A stretch of 64,000 nt of DNA, from assembly GCA_963920665.1 (NCBI GenBank), contig OY987264.1, positions 22,796,906-22,860,905 of the forward strand. Reading direction: 5' to 3'. Below are positions 47,126 to 58,300 of the stretch, piece after piece. The notes under the pieces are model-generated. The model was given only the letters and a program-made list of their open reading frames with translations. It had not been told where the DNA came from and ran no database searches. Both the position numbers and the translations under genes were made by a program. This DNA is from Straminergon stramineum. Taxonomy: Eukaryota > Streptophyta > Bryopsida > Hypnales > Calliergonaceae. The stretch's first letter is position 1. Each line of letters begins with the position of its first letter.

Positions 47126-47345
47126 GGATGCTATGTGGAAGACACGTGTCTACCACATGGCATCCAGGTGGCCTCACGGGCAGGGTAAAATTTTTTTTAA
47201 AAGTCAAAGGTAAGTTTGACTCTATTAGACGGACAAGAGGGTCTACTTGACATGTTGGACGTCGTGTTCGTCGAGTTGTCGAATTGTCCGCCGGAACAAC
47301 CATGCACTGAACAAAACATGTGACCCCGACAAGTGCCCAGATTCA

Positions 47346-50300
47346 ATGAAAAGGATGTGGGAGTCCTTCATGAACGACCATGAAGAAGAAACAAATGAGG
47401 CTGCCGTGTCTCAGGATTTCGCAAATGAGTACCTTTGCAAAGTCATGGACGAGAAGAGCTGGGACATTACAAAGATTCTGACGGATGCCTCCGTGAAAGC
47501 ATGGCGTGGTGAAGGGAAAACCCACATATATTTCTGGTTTCTTTTTGAGGTCACATCTGCTAGAGCGTGTGCAAAATACCTCGAGCACCACAAGTTGAAG
47601 CGCTTGTTTGATGCCCTCGAGTACAAGGACGCCAGTCGACAAATTGTGAGAGCACAATCGCCTGCGGTTCTTATTACGGATGCCGTTGGATTTCACAACA
47701 TCCTCACACATTTGAAGAAGCGTCGGGACGAGTGTAAGGCTCGTATCTGGGACTGGCATGTAATAAATTACATTTGGATGTGGGGGATGGCTTCCCTTGT
47801 CCCATTGCTGGTGCGAATTACAATGTGTTTCTTATCTTCCTCTTCACTTATGACCAAATCCAGGGCTCAACGAGTAGCTTCAACAGCTTCTTCCCGGGCA
47901 CACAAAAAATTCCAGCCGTGTATTTGTCTCGGGATATGGAGGAAGTCAGTACTTTGTATAGGTGCCCTATTATACCGTGGTTCTCTATCTCGGCAACACA
48001 TGAAAATTTTTCTGGCCATATCTCTGAGAATATGGTTATCGTGAATGTGAACGATGGTCCAGAGTTCACGTTTCTTGGACTGGTAAGTCGCCATTCATAT
48101 TCTTCTTGCGTGGGAGTGTATTTTTTAGAGTCTTGGTGGCGCACTAACTTGTGCTTGTTCAAATCTGACAAGCTACTTCGAATAAGGTACTCGAAGTCGT
48201 TGATGACTCCGAGACACAATCCAAAGCACAGTTGGTCGCAAGGCAAATTTGGGACAAGTTGCATATGGAAGGTGATGAGGAAATGGAAGAGGATGAAGAG
48301 GATCCCACTCCAGAGCAGTCAACAGGTTATGGAGATGTAGTAGATGAAGGTCCTCAAGAACCTCCACCACTACAGAAAAAAGACGAGGTTGTGGATGTTT
48401 CAGATGAAGACGACAAAAGCAGCTCTCACAGTTCACAAGACACAGAGTCTGAATGCTCACCCTCGACCACACTTGTCGTCCGAAAGGTCAGTTGCCGGAG
48501 GGAACCATCGGGAGATCTCCCGATGCTGGTTCGTCTTTTTCCATTTTTTAGCGCCCTTACTTATGAAGATCTAATGAATTTTTGTCCTTCTAGGAGAAGT
48601 CAGTAGAACCATCGCAATTGAGGCGAGACTTGCAACCATCGTCTACGCCAAGTGCCTCACAAAAGAGGCCTGGAAAGCGGGCTGCTAAGGAGAAGTCGGG
48701 TACGATGAAGGCGAGAAAGATGTTGGACAAAAATCCACGTGAGAGGAAGTCAAGTCACCAAGTGGAGTTCAGGACGAAGCGACGGCTGGATATCCAACTA
48801 AGTGACTCCGACAGTGCCGACCATGTTCCCTCTTCTCTAGTACCGCGTCGAAAAAAGCCCAGCTCGGACGTCTCGTCCCCTCCGTTGACTAGGGCTACGG
48901 ATGCCACTGCACTGACTCCGGAATCCAGCAAAGCGGCGGCTATTCTTCTTACCTGTTCAGGGGAACGTGCTACTATTGCAATTCCGGAGCCTACGAGTGA
49001 GCAAGTGGTGCAGGTGCTTACCGCACCGATAGACACCGGCGCGCACTATGGACGTGCTGAACTCTCGCAAGAGGAGACGCGCGACGATGCAACGGGAGAT
49101 CTCCCGATGCATACTGACAGAGCCAGTACTTCCGGTCGTGAAGGGGGAGAGAAAATTCTAATGCAGGGGGATGCATCGGGAGATCTCTCGATGGACCCTC
49201 ATCGAGAGGTTACTCGTGATCGAGAAGGGAGAGAGGAGGCGCAGATGGGGATGGGAGCATCGGGAGATCTCCGGATGGCTAATGACCCAGAAGGCATTAG
49301 CGGTCTTCAGATGACAGAGAAGTCGCAGGCGATGGGGGTTGGAGCTCCAGATTTCCAAGAGGTTACTAGCGATCGGGAGGAAAGGGTGGAGGCGCAGGTG
49401 CGAGTCGGTGCATCGGGAGATCTCCGGATGGGTAATGTCCCAGACGACATTCACGATCTGGAGGGGACAGAGAAGGCACAGGTGGGGGGAGTTGCAGCGG
49501 GAGATCTCCCGATGCGTAAGGACCCATACAACATTCACGATCTGGAGGGGACAGAGAAGGCACAGGCGGGGGGAGTTGTAGCAGGAGATCTCCCGATGCG
49601 TAAGGACCCATAAGACATTCACGATCTGGAGGGGACAGAGAAGGCGCACGCGGGGGGGGGGGGTTGCAGCGGGAGATCTCCCGATGCATATAGTCTAGGA
49701 TTTGAGTCTTTGTCCCTCAATGACGTCGACAATTCAGTTGGATGGTGGTGCATTAGGAGATCTCCCGTTGTCTCAGGTCGAAGGTGGAACATCTGATGCC
49801 AATGTCGCTGCCAACATTCTAGAGGATGCTCTAGTAGACTTGAGGCAAATGAGTCCGAAGGCTGGCACAGTGAAGGTGAATCCATTCATAGCTGTTCCGT
49901 AGGCTGGACTGACTTATGCAAAGAGACTCTCTGTAAGGAATAGGTTTAAGGATCTTGTTGATTTGCCAACTCACCATGTAAGTGTTACCCGCGATCCCAC
50001 GAGTAAATCTTCTCGTGATATTCAGGCCACGTGGGAGGCCACCAGTTTTTTGTATCAAAGCATTGTTGATATCGCCTCTGACCGTATACCGCAGGCACTA
50101 GAGGAAGAGGTCTTTGAATCTGGGGCTACTTCTCCTTCCAAGGTTTACAAAGCAAAAGTGAATCGGACTGGAGAGGACGACACCAAAGGTGCTTGAGGTG
50201 ACATCCTACGTATCTTCACGGATTTGATTTCAATTGAATGCCGATGTGGCTGGACTTATGTCTAACTTCTCTCTGGTATTTTGTATTGCAGATTGTCCTG

Positions 50301-50944
50301 GTCCTTCGACGGCGGTTCCGGGGATACCCAAAAAGGTACCTCACCGTAACTATATAGTGATTCTAGACTTGAATGGAGTTATCCTTTACAAGTCGTATTT
50401 CTGTAATAAACTTCATGTTGAACGTCGGCCGGGTGTCATGACCTTCCTTAATTGGTTGCGTGGAAAAGCGCAAGTTGCATTCTGGAGCAATGTAACTCCC
50501 CGAAACATGAACGACTTGTTAGACATTGTCCTTGCAGATGCTTCCTTCGGTCGTGGAGATGTAATTTGTCTAGATCAAGAGGCCTACACAAAGACCAAGT
50601 ACAAGGCCCCAACTGCACCACATAAGCCAATCTTTCTAAAGGATCTTACGATTTTTGTGTGGGCTGCTGGTTTGTCAACACTAGAGAACATTCTACTAAT
50701 TGACGACAGTCCAGTAAAGAACGTCATGAATGATCCACACAATGGTGTTTTCCCTGAGTCCTTCTGCGGTGATTCCAATGACAACTACCTTCGGATGCAG
50801 TTGATCCCTTGGCTTGATGGTCTTTTTAGGTCAAATGAGAAGGTGCCAGTGTATGTGAAGAATAACCCGCTTTTTGGCGGACAACAGGGAGTCGACCCAT
50901 TATCCAATGAGGGCTTCGCAATCATTAGCGGGATAGTGCGTTGA
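47346..50944 (+). pseudogene. Gene ending in an FCP1/NIF-type HAD phosphatase domain
   Basis: Several exons are visible. A first part starts at ATG 47346 (MKRMWESFMNDHEEE, unknown domain). A second ends at donor 48082 and a third, acidic, runs 48187-48486 (SIM-like DEVVDVSDEDD). A fourth (from 48594) contains a serine-rich region and a repeat region. A last exon (50292-50944) has the HAD domain: VILDLNGVIL (motif I), RRPGVMTFLNWL, VAFWSNVTP (motif II), FLKDLTIFVW and NILLIDDSPVKNV (motif III). This matches plant NLI-interacting-factor/FCP1-like phosphatases, where the second Asp of motif I is often replaced, as here by Asn. Catalysis is therefore doubtful. The frame is damaged by TAA at 49611, a G-run frameshift near 49655 and TAG at 49900. 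Junctions between 47700 and 47830 are uncertain. Confidence 0.65.
49085..49770 (+). repeat. Exonic palindromes encoding a repeated GDLPM peptide
   Basis: Eight palindromes lie within the exon of the NIF-like gene, about 80-90 bp apart, in the same reading frame. Each encodes (A/S)GDL(P/R/S)M, giving a Glu/Gly-rich repeat of roughly 28 residues. The last units (49440-49680) are nearly identical. The frame breaks at the G-run near 49655. Confidence 0.85.
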
Positions 50945-50959
50945 GCCCCATTTTTCTGA

Positions 50960-52760
50960 GGCTTCATCGGGAGATCTCCCGTTACTGTAAATTCGGATGT
51001 AAAACATTGATACTGTACATAGGCCTCAGTACATATTGATAATCAGATTGTAAATAATTGCACTTTTACTCTGACTGTAACAAAGAGATGACTGTTAATG
51101 AGATTGTAAATAATTGCATTTTCCGTCCACTGTGAATTGTATATTACTTGTTAAGAAATGTAAAGTGATTGCAATTTTATTCTCATTGTGAATTGCATTC
51201 TTTTTTTCCTACTCAGTTTTATGTTTTATTTGTATTCCATCTAGAGATTTTTTTCTGTGCAAGTCACTCCTTAGCTGTTCTTCGCATTTCTTGTTCAAAG
51301 ATACTTAAATGACAATTAGTTTCCAAAATGTACTTGTAATTCGTAGTCTACCTTTACCACATTCCAATTGGAAAATAGTGAGTTCTCTCTATTTTCAGCC
51401 ACTACTGGAAATGGTTCTCCGGAGTTGTCTATTCTTACTTCATCGGGAGATCTCCCATTGTTAGATGGTGCTGACCAACGCAATTGTCTACTATCATTTC
51501 ATCGGGAGATCTCCCAGTGCTGATAGGTTCTTTGTGAACTGAGTATTCCTCATGAGTTTCATCGGGAGATCTCCCGTTGTTTGGAGGTTTTCTTTATCTG
51601 ATGAGTTTGGTCGACGCAAAAGGCGGTTCTCGTTGTTCTTATAGGTGCTTTATGCGTGGAAGGCGGCATTACGGATCTTCCTCAGAGAATTATCGTACCT
51701 GCTGGTTTTCGGGGCTTTCTTAAACAATTGGTTGAAGATACTCACTGTGGGTTGTATTCCTCAATGAATGTTCTTGCCGTGGCTGCGCTTCTACGGCGTC
51801 TTCTCCCATGGAGTACTTTGAAGAGTTTCCTCTATATTGCTGGTGCGGACAACCCTAAGAAGAATGACCCCTATCCAAACCATGCTGAATTACTGAAGCT
51901 TATCTTAGGTAGCCCTAGAGAGCGCAGCATTCTCTAGAATCAAACTATAGTTCTACTTGAGTTAGATCCTCTTAAGTGGCCACATGCTCATGTAGTAGGA
52001 CCCTCTATACTTGGGAGGGATGATCTTCTTCCTTTGAGATGGGAGCGTCCGTGCTATGGAGTAAAGGAGCTAATTGCTAGGACTTAAAATAGAGTACAGG
52101 TAGAAAGTCCTTCAATCATGGTGATTATGCAGTGAGTGTAGTTTATGCATTCAGATAAGCCATAGGGCCACTTGTCATTTCATTTTCAATCATGCACCCA
52201 CTGTCTTTTCATCTTGAATCAGGGATTCTATAGGTCACGCCTTCAGTTCTTTTTAAAGGCAACTTCTGTTATTTTCTATATCAATATGAAAAAATTGTGG
52301 TGAATCCACCTTACCTTTCAGTTACTTTCTAGTTTCATTCATCCGCACTAGAAGTTTGTATTTGCATTTGCCTTGTCATTTTCTATGTTCTCTTTTACTG
52401 TAAGAGGTTGAGTGCAGGGATCATATCGAGAGATTTCTGGTTCCTAATTATGCGTGGAAATACTAACAGGGGAAATGAGACCTAATAGTTCCAGTTGAAT
52501 AATAACCGTTTTTATTGGTTTCATGCCACACTTACAGTCCTTGTATCTTGGATTTGCACTACATCGAGAAATCTCTCGATGATTCGTCTTAATTACTATG
52601 TACAATTCAATGTTCTATAGTTGAATAATTGAATTGTCTTAGTTATAATGTTTTTTGTCCCCTTCTTGTGTGTGAACATGGTCTACTTCACTCTTTTCTT
52701 CCCCCTTTCATAGGCATTGGGGTCTCCTAATCCATAACAACGGGAGGTCTCCTGATGGCT
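50960..52760. repeat. Palindromes downstream of the NIF-like gene
   Basis: Copies occur near 50965, 51441, 51500 and 51558, with degraded ones near 52433, 52564 and 52740. Most differ in the right arm (CCCGTT, CCCATT or CCCAGT against ATCGGG on the left), so they are less palindromic than those at 23 kb. Confidence 0.75.
51646..52087 (+). pseudogene. Exon-like coding fragment of unknown family
   Basis: An acceptor-like TTGTTCTTATAG precedes an open frame that reads EGGITDLPQRIIVPAGF and LRRLLPWSTLKSFLYIAG. A TAG at 51935 interrupts it, and the same frame continues as NQTIVLLELDPLKWPHAHVV and LPLRWERPCYGVKELIART to a TAA near 52085. It may belong to the palindrome-associated gene upstream or to a separate element. 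No domain was recognised. Confidence 0.45.
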
Positions 52761-54119
52761 TCTCCCATCACATAGTCCAAAAGTCCTCCTAAAGTTCAAA
52801 AGTAGTTAAATATGGCATTTGTGGTTCATGTACATCTTTTCTTTGTTCCATAACTTAAATTCAAGATAGTCATATTGATTGAGGGCATCCTCAATGCACT
52901 TGACAAATTGGCATGGAAAATGGAATAAGTTTTGAATGATTGGTGTGGGATTAGAACTTGGGAGTAATACATTAAAAGTGCATCAAAACCCTTCAAATAG
53001 AAACAAAAAACAATATCTGGATTTTGACTTTGGACAACTAAAATAAAATCCATCAAAAGTAACCAAAAATATAGAAGCCTCAACAAATCATGCTTTAAGA
53101 GCATCATCAATGGTTGATTGGTACATGACAATAGTATTCATAGTAGTATTGCCTCTAGTTGTTCCCTTCTTAACTTGCTACTCTAAGTACCTACAAATCT
53201 AATAGTCATGCAACGCATTTTTGGCTCCTTGCATTTTTGCACATGTAGGAGGCAAAACTTAGAAGGAAGGTTGCTATTATATTATGTGCGTCTATATTAT
53301 AAGGAACCTTCCATAATTCTAGTGTAACTATTTTATAAATAAATATATTATAGGTATTTATATTACAACCACCTTCTATGGTTGTAGGATATCTACTTAT
53401 ACATATACTCAAGGTTTACATGCTCTTATTTGCTTGCTTATACACTAGCTCCCTTGACTTAAAAGTTCCTAATGCAATGTGAAAGAAGAGATAAAGAATA
53501 CACACCTTATTCCATTTTAGTACCCAATTGAGTTCAAATGATCTCTTAGTGTTCATTTCATAACAAAAATCTATGAGTATATATGATTTCTAAATTAGTT
53601 TACCAAATGTTGGAAACTTGCCTCCTCCACTTTTCAAGGGCCTCTCCCTAGTTTGTAATTTTGTCAGCCAACAATTACAATTCTCTTCTTGCACATATTG
53701 CACACTTTCATGTAGAAGTTTAAAAATCTTTTGTCTATTCTTAAAAGTTTGGTCGATTTTTGAGAATCGAAGTCCACCCAGGGTTGCTAGCATGCGAGCC
53801 TGGGAGTGTGAGCTTGTGAACTTGTGAGCTTGTGAGCGGGAAAAAAAGAAGTGGAAAAAACCACTAAGGTACCCATGACCGTGGATATACCTATGACCGT
53901 GAATGCATAGAATATGGAACTCCCTATTAGTGAATTTATTTTTTTCTTAATTTTTTACTGACTCGTGAATTAAAGGAAAAAAAACATGGTTTGACATTTG
54001 CATTTGTTTTAGGGTTTGTTTGAAATGCACACATTTGTCATTTGCTCATGGTGGTTTAGGGTTGGGTTTAAGGTCTTTGATTCCTTATACTCTTCATCTT
54101 GGTTATTCTAATTTTTTAA
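52761..54119. other. AT-rich stretch without a gene
   Basis: No supported coding sequence. Near 53795-53838 there is a short run of (GAGCTTGTGA) repeats resembling a segment around 19330-19375. Confidence 0.45.
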
Positions 54120-54960
54120 AACCCCATTGCTTATTGTAATTTTTTTGCCACACCCTATTTTTTTTATGAGGACTATTCTGTTGTAATGGTTTTTTTTAAC
54201 CCTCATTTTATTTATGAAGACTCTGGGGTTATTTTTATGTTCATAATTTTTCACACACCACATTTTTCCAAAGAAACTTGTATTGTTAATTGTTGCAATT
54301 TTTTTTTCACTTCCTATTTATTTTCCTCAAATCTATGGTGTTGTAATGTTTTTGGCACACCTTATTTTTTGGTATCAAGATTTTGGGTTATTTTTTGTTC
54401 ATAATTTTTCACACACCACATTTTCCAAAAAGACTTTTGTTGTTGGTATTTTGGTTTCACTCCCTATTTTTTTGCATATTGTAAATGTTTTCCCTCCCTT
54501 CTGGTGTTCTAAATGTTTTTTCCACTCCTTGTTTTTTTCATGAATATTGTAGTGTTGGGATGTTTTTTCCACTCCCTATTTTTTTTTCTTTAAAATTGTG
54601 GTGTTGGAATGTTTTTTCCACACCCTATTTTTTTTTCTTTAAAATTGTGGTGTTGGGATGTTTTTTTCACACCCTATTTTTTTGGAAGACTCTTTGGTTA
54701 TTGTTACGTTCAAAATTTTTTACACACCACATTTTTTCCAAAAAAATCTTATTGATGTAATTTTTTTTTGACTCCCTATTTTTTTCTTCAAAATTTTGGT
54801 GTTGTAATGTTTTTTTCTCATCCTCTTATTTGTATCAAGATCTTGGTTTATTGTTATGTTCATATTTTTTTAGGGTCCACTTTTTTTCAAAAAAAATTTT
54901 ATCATTGTAATTTTTTTTTCACTCCCAATTTTTTGGGTTCAAAACTATGGTGTCTTGAAT
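54120..54960. repeat. T-rich minisatellite, about 60-bp units
   Basis: Units consist of CACTCCCTATTTTTTT followed by (C)TTTAAAATTGTGGTGTTG and GAATGTTTTTTCC, with alternating longer versions containing TTCATAATTTTTCACACACC. Two units at 54560-54670 are nearly identical. Strand asymmetry is strong (T on plus). Phe-rich open frames here are by-products. Confidence 0.8.
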
Positions 54961-54989
54961 GTAATTATCTTCTTCATATCCATTTAGTT

Positions 54990-55100
54990 TTGGTTTAGGG
55001 CGGTTTAGGGTAGGGTTGTCCATGTATGGACATTCCTTTTTTACCATCTCTTTTTTGGTAAGAGGCTATGATTGGTTTAGGGTTTAGGGTTTAGGGTACT
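54990..55100. repeat. Interstitial telomere-like motifs
   Basis: GGTTTAGGGCGGTTTAGGG near 54992 and three perfect TTTAGGG units near 55074-55097, just 3' of the methyltransferase-like gene. Confidence 0.75.
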
Positions 55101-55319
55101 CTATTTTACTGAAAAAGACTTACGTATTCCCGTGTTGGAATGATTTTTTGTTTCACTCCATACTTTTATTTCAAAGGACTTTCAACAAGAAAAAACCAAG
55201 AATGCACGAGAGTCAAGGAAAATGAATCACACAATATCTAGCCATAAAGCGCACAAATCCAATCATAATGAAAATGAAAACATATGGGTTGACTCATAAG
55301 ATATGTCAATCTCACGAGC

Positions 55320-58300
55320 CTAAGTCGCAGTAGACTCTGTTGTAGAATCCATGTCACTAGAAGAATCTGAAGTCTCTCTCCCCTCAGATGCTGATCCGTC
55401 TATGAACTGCAAGACATTTAAAGCGTACGAAGGTTTATGGCATTTGGGTTTTGAAGTACCAAATTCCACAAACACCGAAGCTAGCTGTTCTGCATACACT
55501 GGAAGATTGAAGGACTTTTCTTGACTCAAGATAAGTCTTCGTTTCTTCTTGGTTGCATTGGCTGACATCAATCCCTCGCTGTTGGAAATAAAAATGATAG
55601 AGTGTTAGATTTATGAAACATTACAAGTACCATGCAAACCAAGAATTTTGAAATGTAGAAACTTACTTACTAGGTCTATCTCACCAAATAAACTTGCAAG
55701 GTACTACATTCATGGCATCTGGATCTTGTGATGCTACAATTGCAACTACTTCATTAACAGTAACTGTTGTGACTGGAGTAGCGGTCTTCTTCATGGGCTC
55801 AAGAATGCATGAAAAAATCATTTGATCTGCCTCCAATGCCACAATGTGGCGTCCCGTTGCACGGCATGTTGTAATGGAGGCACCTGAAAAGAAAACCACA
55901 AATCAATATCTCATTGATTTCTTGTATGACATTGAGATTAGAAAAATACTTGCGACAATCCAAACTCACCCGTAGATGCTGTGCAATCAAGGACCACATC
56001 TCCCTCATCGGTAGTCCCCTCAACTATAAATTGGATGAAGCGGGCATCCTTCTCTCGTGCCCCGCGCCATGGCATTCGATCCGTGTCATTGATCAACATC
56101 GAGTCTTCGGTGGTGTAGTTGATCAACAAGTCATCACGCTTGAGGTCAACTTTGGCCTTCAACATTGTTGCCGACCGCTTGAAACAAAAGTTGGATTTAC
56201 CTTTTGTACCATGGTCTTTCACCAAGAGGGTGATACCGAACTTCAAAGTCTAGAAGCATAAAATGATAAAACAACACATATATAAACTAGAACTCGAGGA
56301 AGAATACGAGATTAGAAATACAAAGAGAATTCTCAGAAATGAATGAAATCATACTGTGTTGTTTTTGTCAATGGCCGACGTCAAGTGCACCCGATTCATG
56401 CCCATCCACTCTTTTTTTTTCACCATATTGAGGAACTCCTGACATAGTCCGGCAATGGTGCTTTTAGCATCCATGCTCCACGAATGGAATACCACAATGC
56501 AACCATGGTCTTGCAAATGCCTCTCCGTAAAGAAAAATGCTTGGTAGATCATGTTGTATTCAGGGTCTGAGTTCTAGTAAGGCACATGATTTTCGGGAAA
56601 TGACACCCCCAGAACTAGCAAGTTCTCTTGGTAGTCGAAAAGCATGAAGTCAAACCCTGGCCACTAATTGACTACTCCATTGTATACTCTGGCCTTCCCT
56701 ACCGCCATCTGCCAAAACAAATTTGAACTTGTAAGTACCTACGACGTAGAAGGTGTAATAATGACATACTGTACTAATATAGAATAAGGGTAAAATACAG
56801 AATTATACAATTCATTTACCTTCTTGAAGAACTCCATGACCTCGGTGCAACAATTCAGGCCATCATTGGTTTCATTCTCTACAACGTCTATAATGGAGAC
56901 AGTGAGTACTAACTCCTCTGATGTCACATCTTCATCATCACCTATAGCAATCACTTCTGTGCCTTGGGTAACCATCTCTTCGGTGAACTCTGGTAGTATG
57001 GCCTTCCTCTTCATCCCACTACGTGCTCCGGCTTCCATCTGAGAGCCTTGATCTACCGTCAATGACACAGGAACTATACCTTCTCCATCTTCCTTCTTCT
57101 TCCCTTTTGCCTTGGCCTTCTCCTCCTTCTCCTTCTCCTTGTCCTTCTCCTTCTCTGCCAACTTTGCTACACGCTCTGCCTCCTTTTTCTCTTTGTTTTC
57201 CAAAGCAACTTGGATTCGAGCTGCTTTTCTCCTGTCATTGGTTTCCCTCCTTGCGATGGCCTTCTCCCTCTGTTTATTAGTTAGCCCTTCAAACTCATCA
57301 ACGTCCATGTCAATAGTTCCCATTCCCTTCAAGGAGTTTCTTAGTTCAACCTCCGATGGATGCGTGTACGAGATGGGACAATCAATGTACCATCCGTCAC
57401 CACTAAGGTGAGCCGTGGTGAATATTCGGAGTTGATTTGCCATATACATGCAATCTGTAGAAGTATGATCAAGAAAAGTCGAGAGAAATGGAGGCAAGTC
57501 CTTTCTCTCGATTGCCCCTTTTGCCTCCAACTCTTGCTTGAAGTATCTGCCAAAATATTAAGGAAGATTGGTACATGACATCGGAGATGAATAGCAAATA
57601 TTAAGGAAGACCAAATGAAATTTCAACGTCATGTAGTACTACATCAAAATAAGAATTTGAACTTAACAAAATATTGAACTATAAAAATTACATTGTGAAA
57701 CCTAGAAGAATCCAAAATGGGGGGGGGGCTACCAAGTACTTGTAAAACCATTGTCAGATCCGACAATGGTTTGGAAGGTACCACAAGCACCCCCCACTTC
57801 TAGTCATTCGCTTTGTTTCCATGTTTTCTATCATAATTATGGGTGACCAGAACCAAGACATTCTAGAATTTGAAATGCTCAAATAGGGTGAATCAAATTA
57901 CTAGAAAGTAATGGAGGCATACCGGAAAAGCACTCTTCGCACTGCTTGTTTTGACCCCTCAAATGTCATAAAGTTGTCGCTTTTCTTGAAGTAGTTTGTT
58001 CCTCTGAGATGAGCCATGAAGCCTTGGTCCCAGATCTTCCTCCTCCAACCTTCTATATATTTGGACAAGGTCTCCGGCTATTGTGGAACGTTCATGTTGA
58101 TGTTGATGTTGTCTTGCTTCACCACGTTCTCGAAATATTCCACAACTACATCTTCAATCTATAAAACATGTGAATTAGTGAGCATTTAATATGGCCCTAT
58201 AAGGATTTCTAGAATACAAAATTTCATTAATTCTAAACTCTTCCGCTTTCGAAATCCAAATATAAGGCAAGAAAAAACTTACCCCAGGGTACCAAACGCA

